This document shows positions 5,884 through 6,329 of a stretch of 6,329 nucleotides of DNA, piece after piece. This DNA comes from Actinomycetota bacterium. GTDB taxonomy: Bacteria; Actinomycetota; Actinomycetes; Nanopelagicales; Nanopelagicaceae. Location: assembly GCA_009700155.1 (NCBI GenBank), contig WLMP01000051.1:1-6329 (forward strand). Reading direction: 5' to 3'. The notes under the pieces were generated by a model, which searched no databases, was not told the origin of the DNA, and was given only the letters and a program-made list of their open reading frames with translations. How positions within the stretch are numbered: position 1 is the stretch's first letter; each line of letters begins with the position of its first letter. Made by a program: the position numbers and the translations under genes.

Positions 5884-6329
5884 TTTTTATCCCCATTCAC
5901 TAAGAATTTTAGTTCGGTAACAAATTTACGATTTTCTGCCTCTGTGCCAACTGTAACCCGTAGGTAGCCAGGCAATCCTACATCTCTAACCAATACGCCA
6001 TGCTCAACAAGGGCTTGCCATAATTGAGAAGAGCTACCTTTAAACCCAGAAAAGAGAATAAAGTTTGCCTCAGTCGGCATAACTTTAAGTCCCATACTTA
6101 CTAACTCTGCAATCAATTTATCGCGCGAAGAAACTAACTCAGAAACTTGATCTAAAAGTTGGTCAGTATTTTCTAAGGCTACTTCGGCTGCGCATTGAGT
6201 TAATGTGCTTAAGTGGTAAGGCAGCCTTACTAACATTATGGCCTCTATAACCTCTGGTTTTGCTACCAAGTAGCCAAGGCGAACCCCAGCAAATGCAAAG
6301 GCCTTACTCATAGTTCTAATTACAATAAT
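5880..6329 (-). CDS. hisC: histidinol-phosphate aminotransferase HisC, C-terminal part
   Basis: This PLP-dependent fold-type I aminotransferase converts imidazole acetol phosphate and glutamate to histidinol phosphate and 2-oxoglutarate. Only the last 149 residues, about 40% of a usual 350-360, are in the window. The frame is open through the right edge, so the Met at 6311 is internal: it lies in VIRTMSKAFAFAGVRLGY (3-20 of the visible part), the conserved PLP site. Lys9 should form the Schiff base and Arg17 should contact the cofactor phosphate. LPYHLSTLTQ (36-45) is the HisC-type NV/LPY block, and YLRVTVGTEAEN (122-133) carries Arg124, the expected carboxylate-binding arginine. Its TGA overlaps the hisB GTG. 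The SKAFAFAG block and the operon position distinguish HisC from other class I aminotransferases. Confidence 0.96.
   Translation of the reverse strand: MIVIRTMSKAFAFAGVRLGYLVAKPEVIEAIMLVRLPYHLSTLTQCAAEVALENTDQLLDQVSELVSSRDKLIAELVSMGLKVMPTEANFILFSGFKGSSSQLWQALVEHGVLVRDVGLPGYLRVTVGTEAENRKFVTELKFLVNGDKK

Noticed and set aside
6309..6311. ATG at 6311 as the hisC start
   Set aside because: The frame stays open to the window edge and this Met is inside the conserved PLP-lysine motif, so the gene is simply cut by the window.
1..6329. A novel defence, mobile or CRISPR-like system
   Set aside because: All coding space is filled by known histidine and inositol genes; no direct-repeat array, transposase, integrase, tRNA or attachment-like repeat was seen on either strand.

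Overview
The window is one gene-dense, single-direction block. Every gene supported by the sequence lies on the minus strand, so transcription runs from the right end (6329) to the left end (1). There is no intergenic space longer than 26 bases. In transcription order the genes are hisC (5' part outside the window), hisB, hisH, hisA, hisF, hisI, iolC, iolB and iolD (3' part outside the window).

Organism: the order hisC-hisB-hisH-hisA-hisF-hisI is the usual actinobacterial histidine operon. HisA also closely resembles the actinobacterial PriA type. Base composition is low for that phylum (roughly 40% GC by eye), genes overlap by 4 bases or nearly abut, and no insertion sequence or other mobile DNA is visible. 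A streamlined, low-GC actinobacterium such as the freshwater acI lineage (Nanopelagicales) fits well, but this is an inference from composition and gene order only.

Right part (2853-6329), histidine biosynthesis: HisI opens the ring of PR-AMP, HisA isomerises ProFAR to PRFAR, the HisH/HisF pair makes imidazole glycerol phosphate and AICAR, HisB dehydrates it, and HisC transaminates imidazole acetol phosphate. hisG, hisE, hisD and a histidinol-phosphate phosphatase are not in the window.

Left part (1-2826), myo-inositol catabolism: IolD, IolB and IolC catalyse three consecutive steps, from 3D-trihydroxycyclohexane-1,2-dione to 5-deoxyglucuronate, then 2-deoxy-5-keto-gluconate, then its 6-phosphate. 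The genes are transcribed in the reverse of pathway order (C, B, D). iolG, iolE, iolA and iolJ are not seen and may lie further left.

The most notable feature is the junction. The inositol genes begin 26 bases after hisI with no visible terminator, so a biosynthetic and a catabolic module may share one transcript. Three genes (hisB GTG, hisH TTG, iolB TTG) use non-ATG starts at stop/start junctions. I found no undescribed multi-gene system: each gene belongs to a well-known family.
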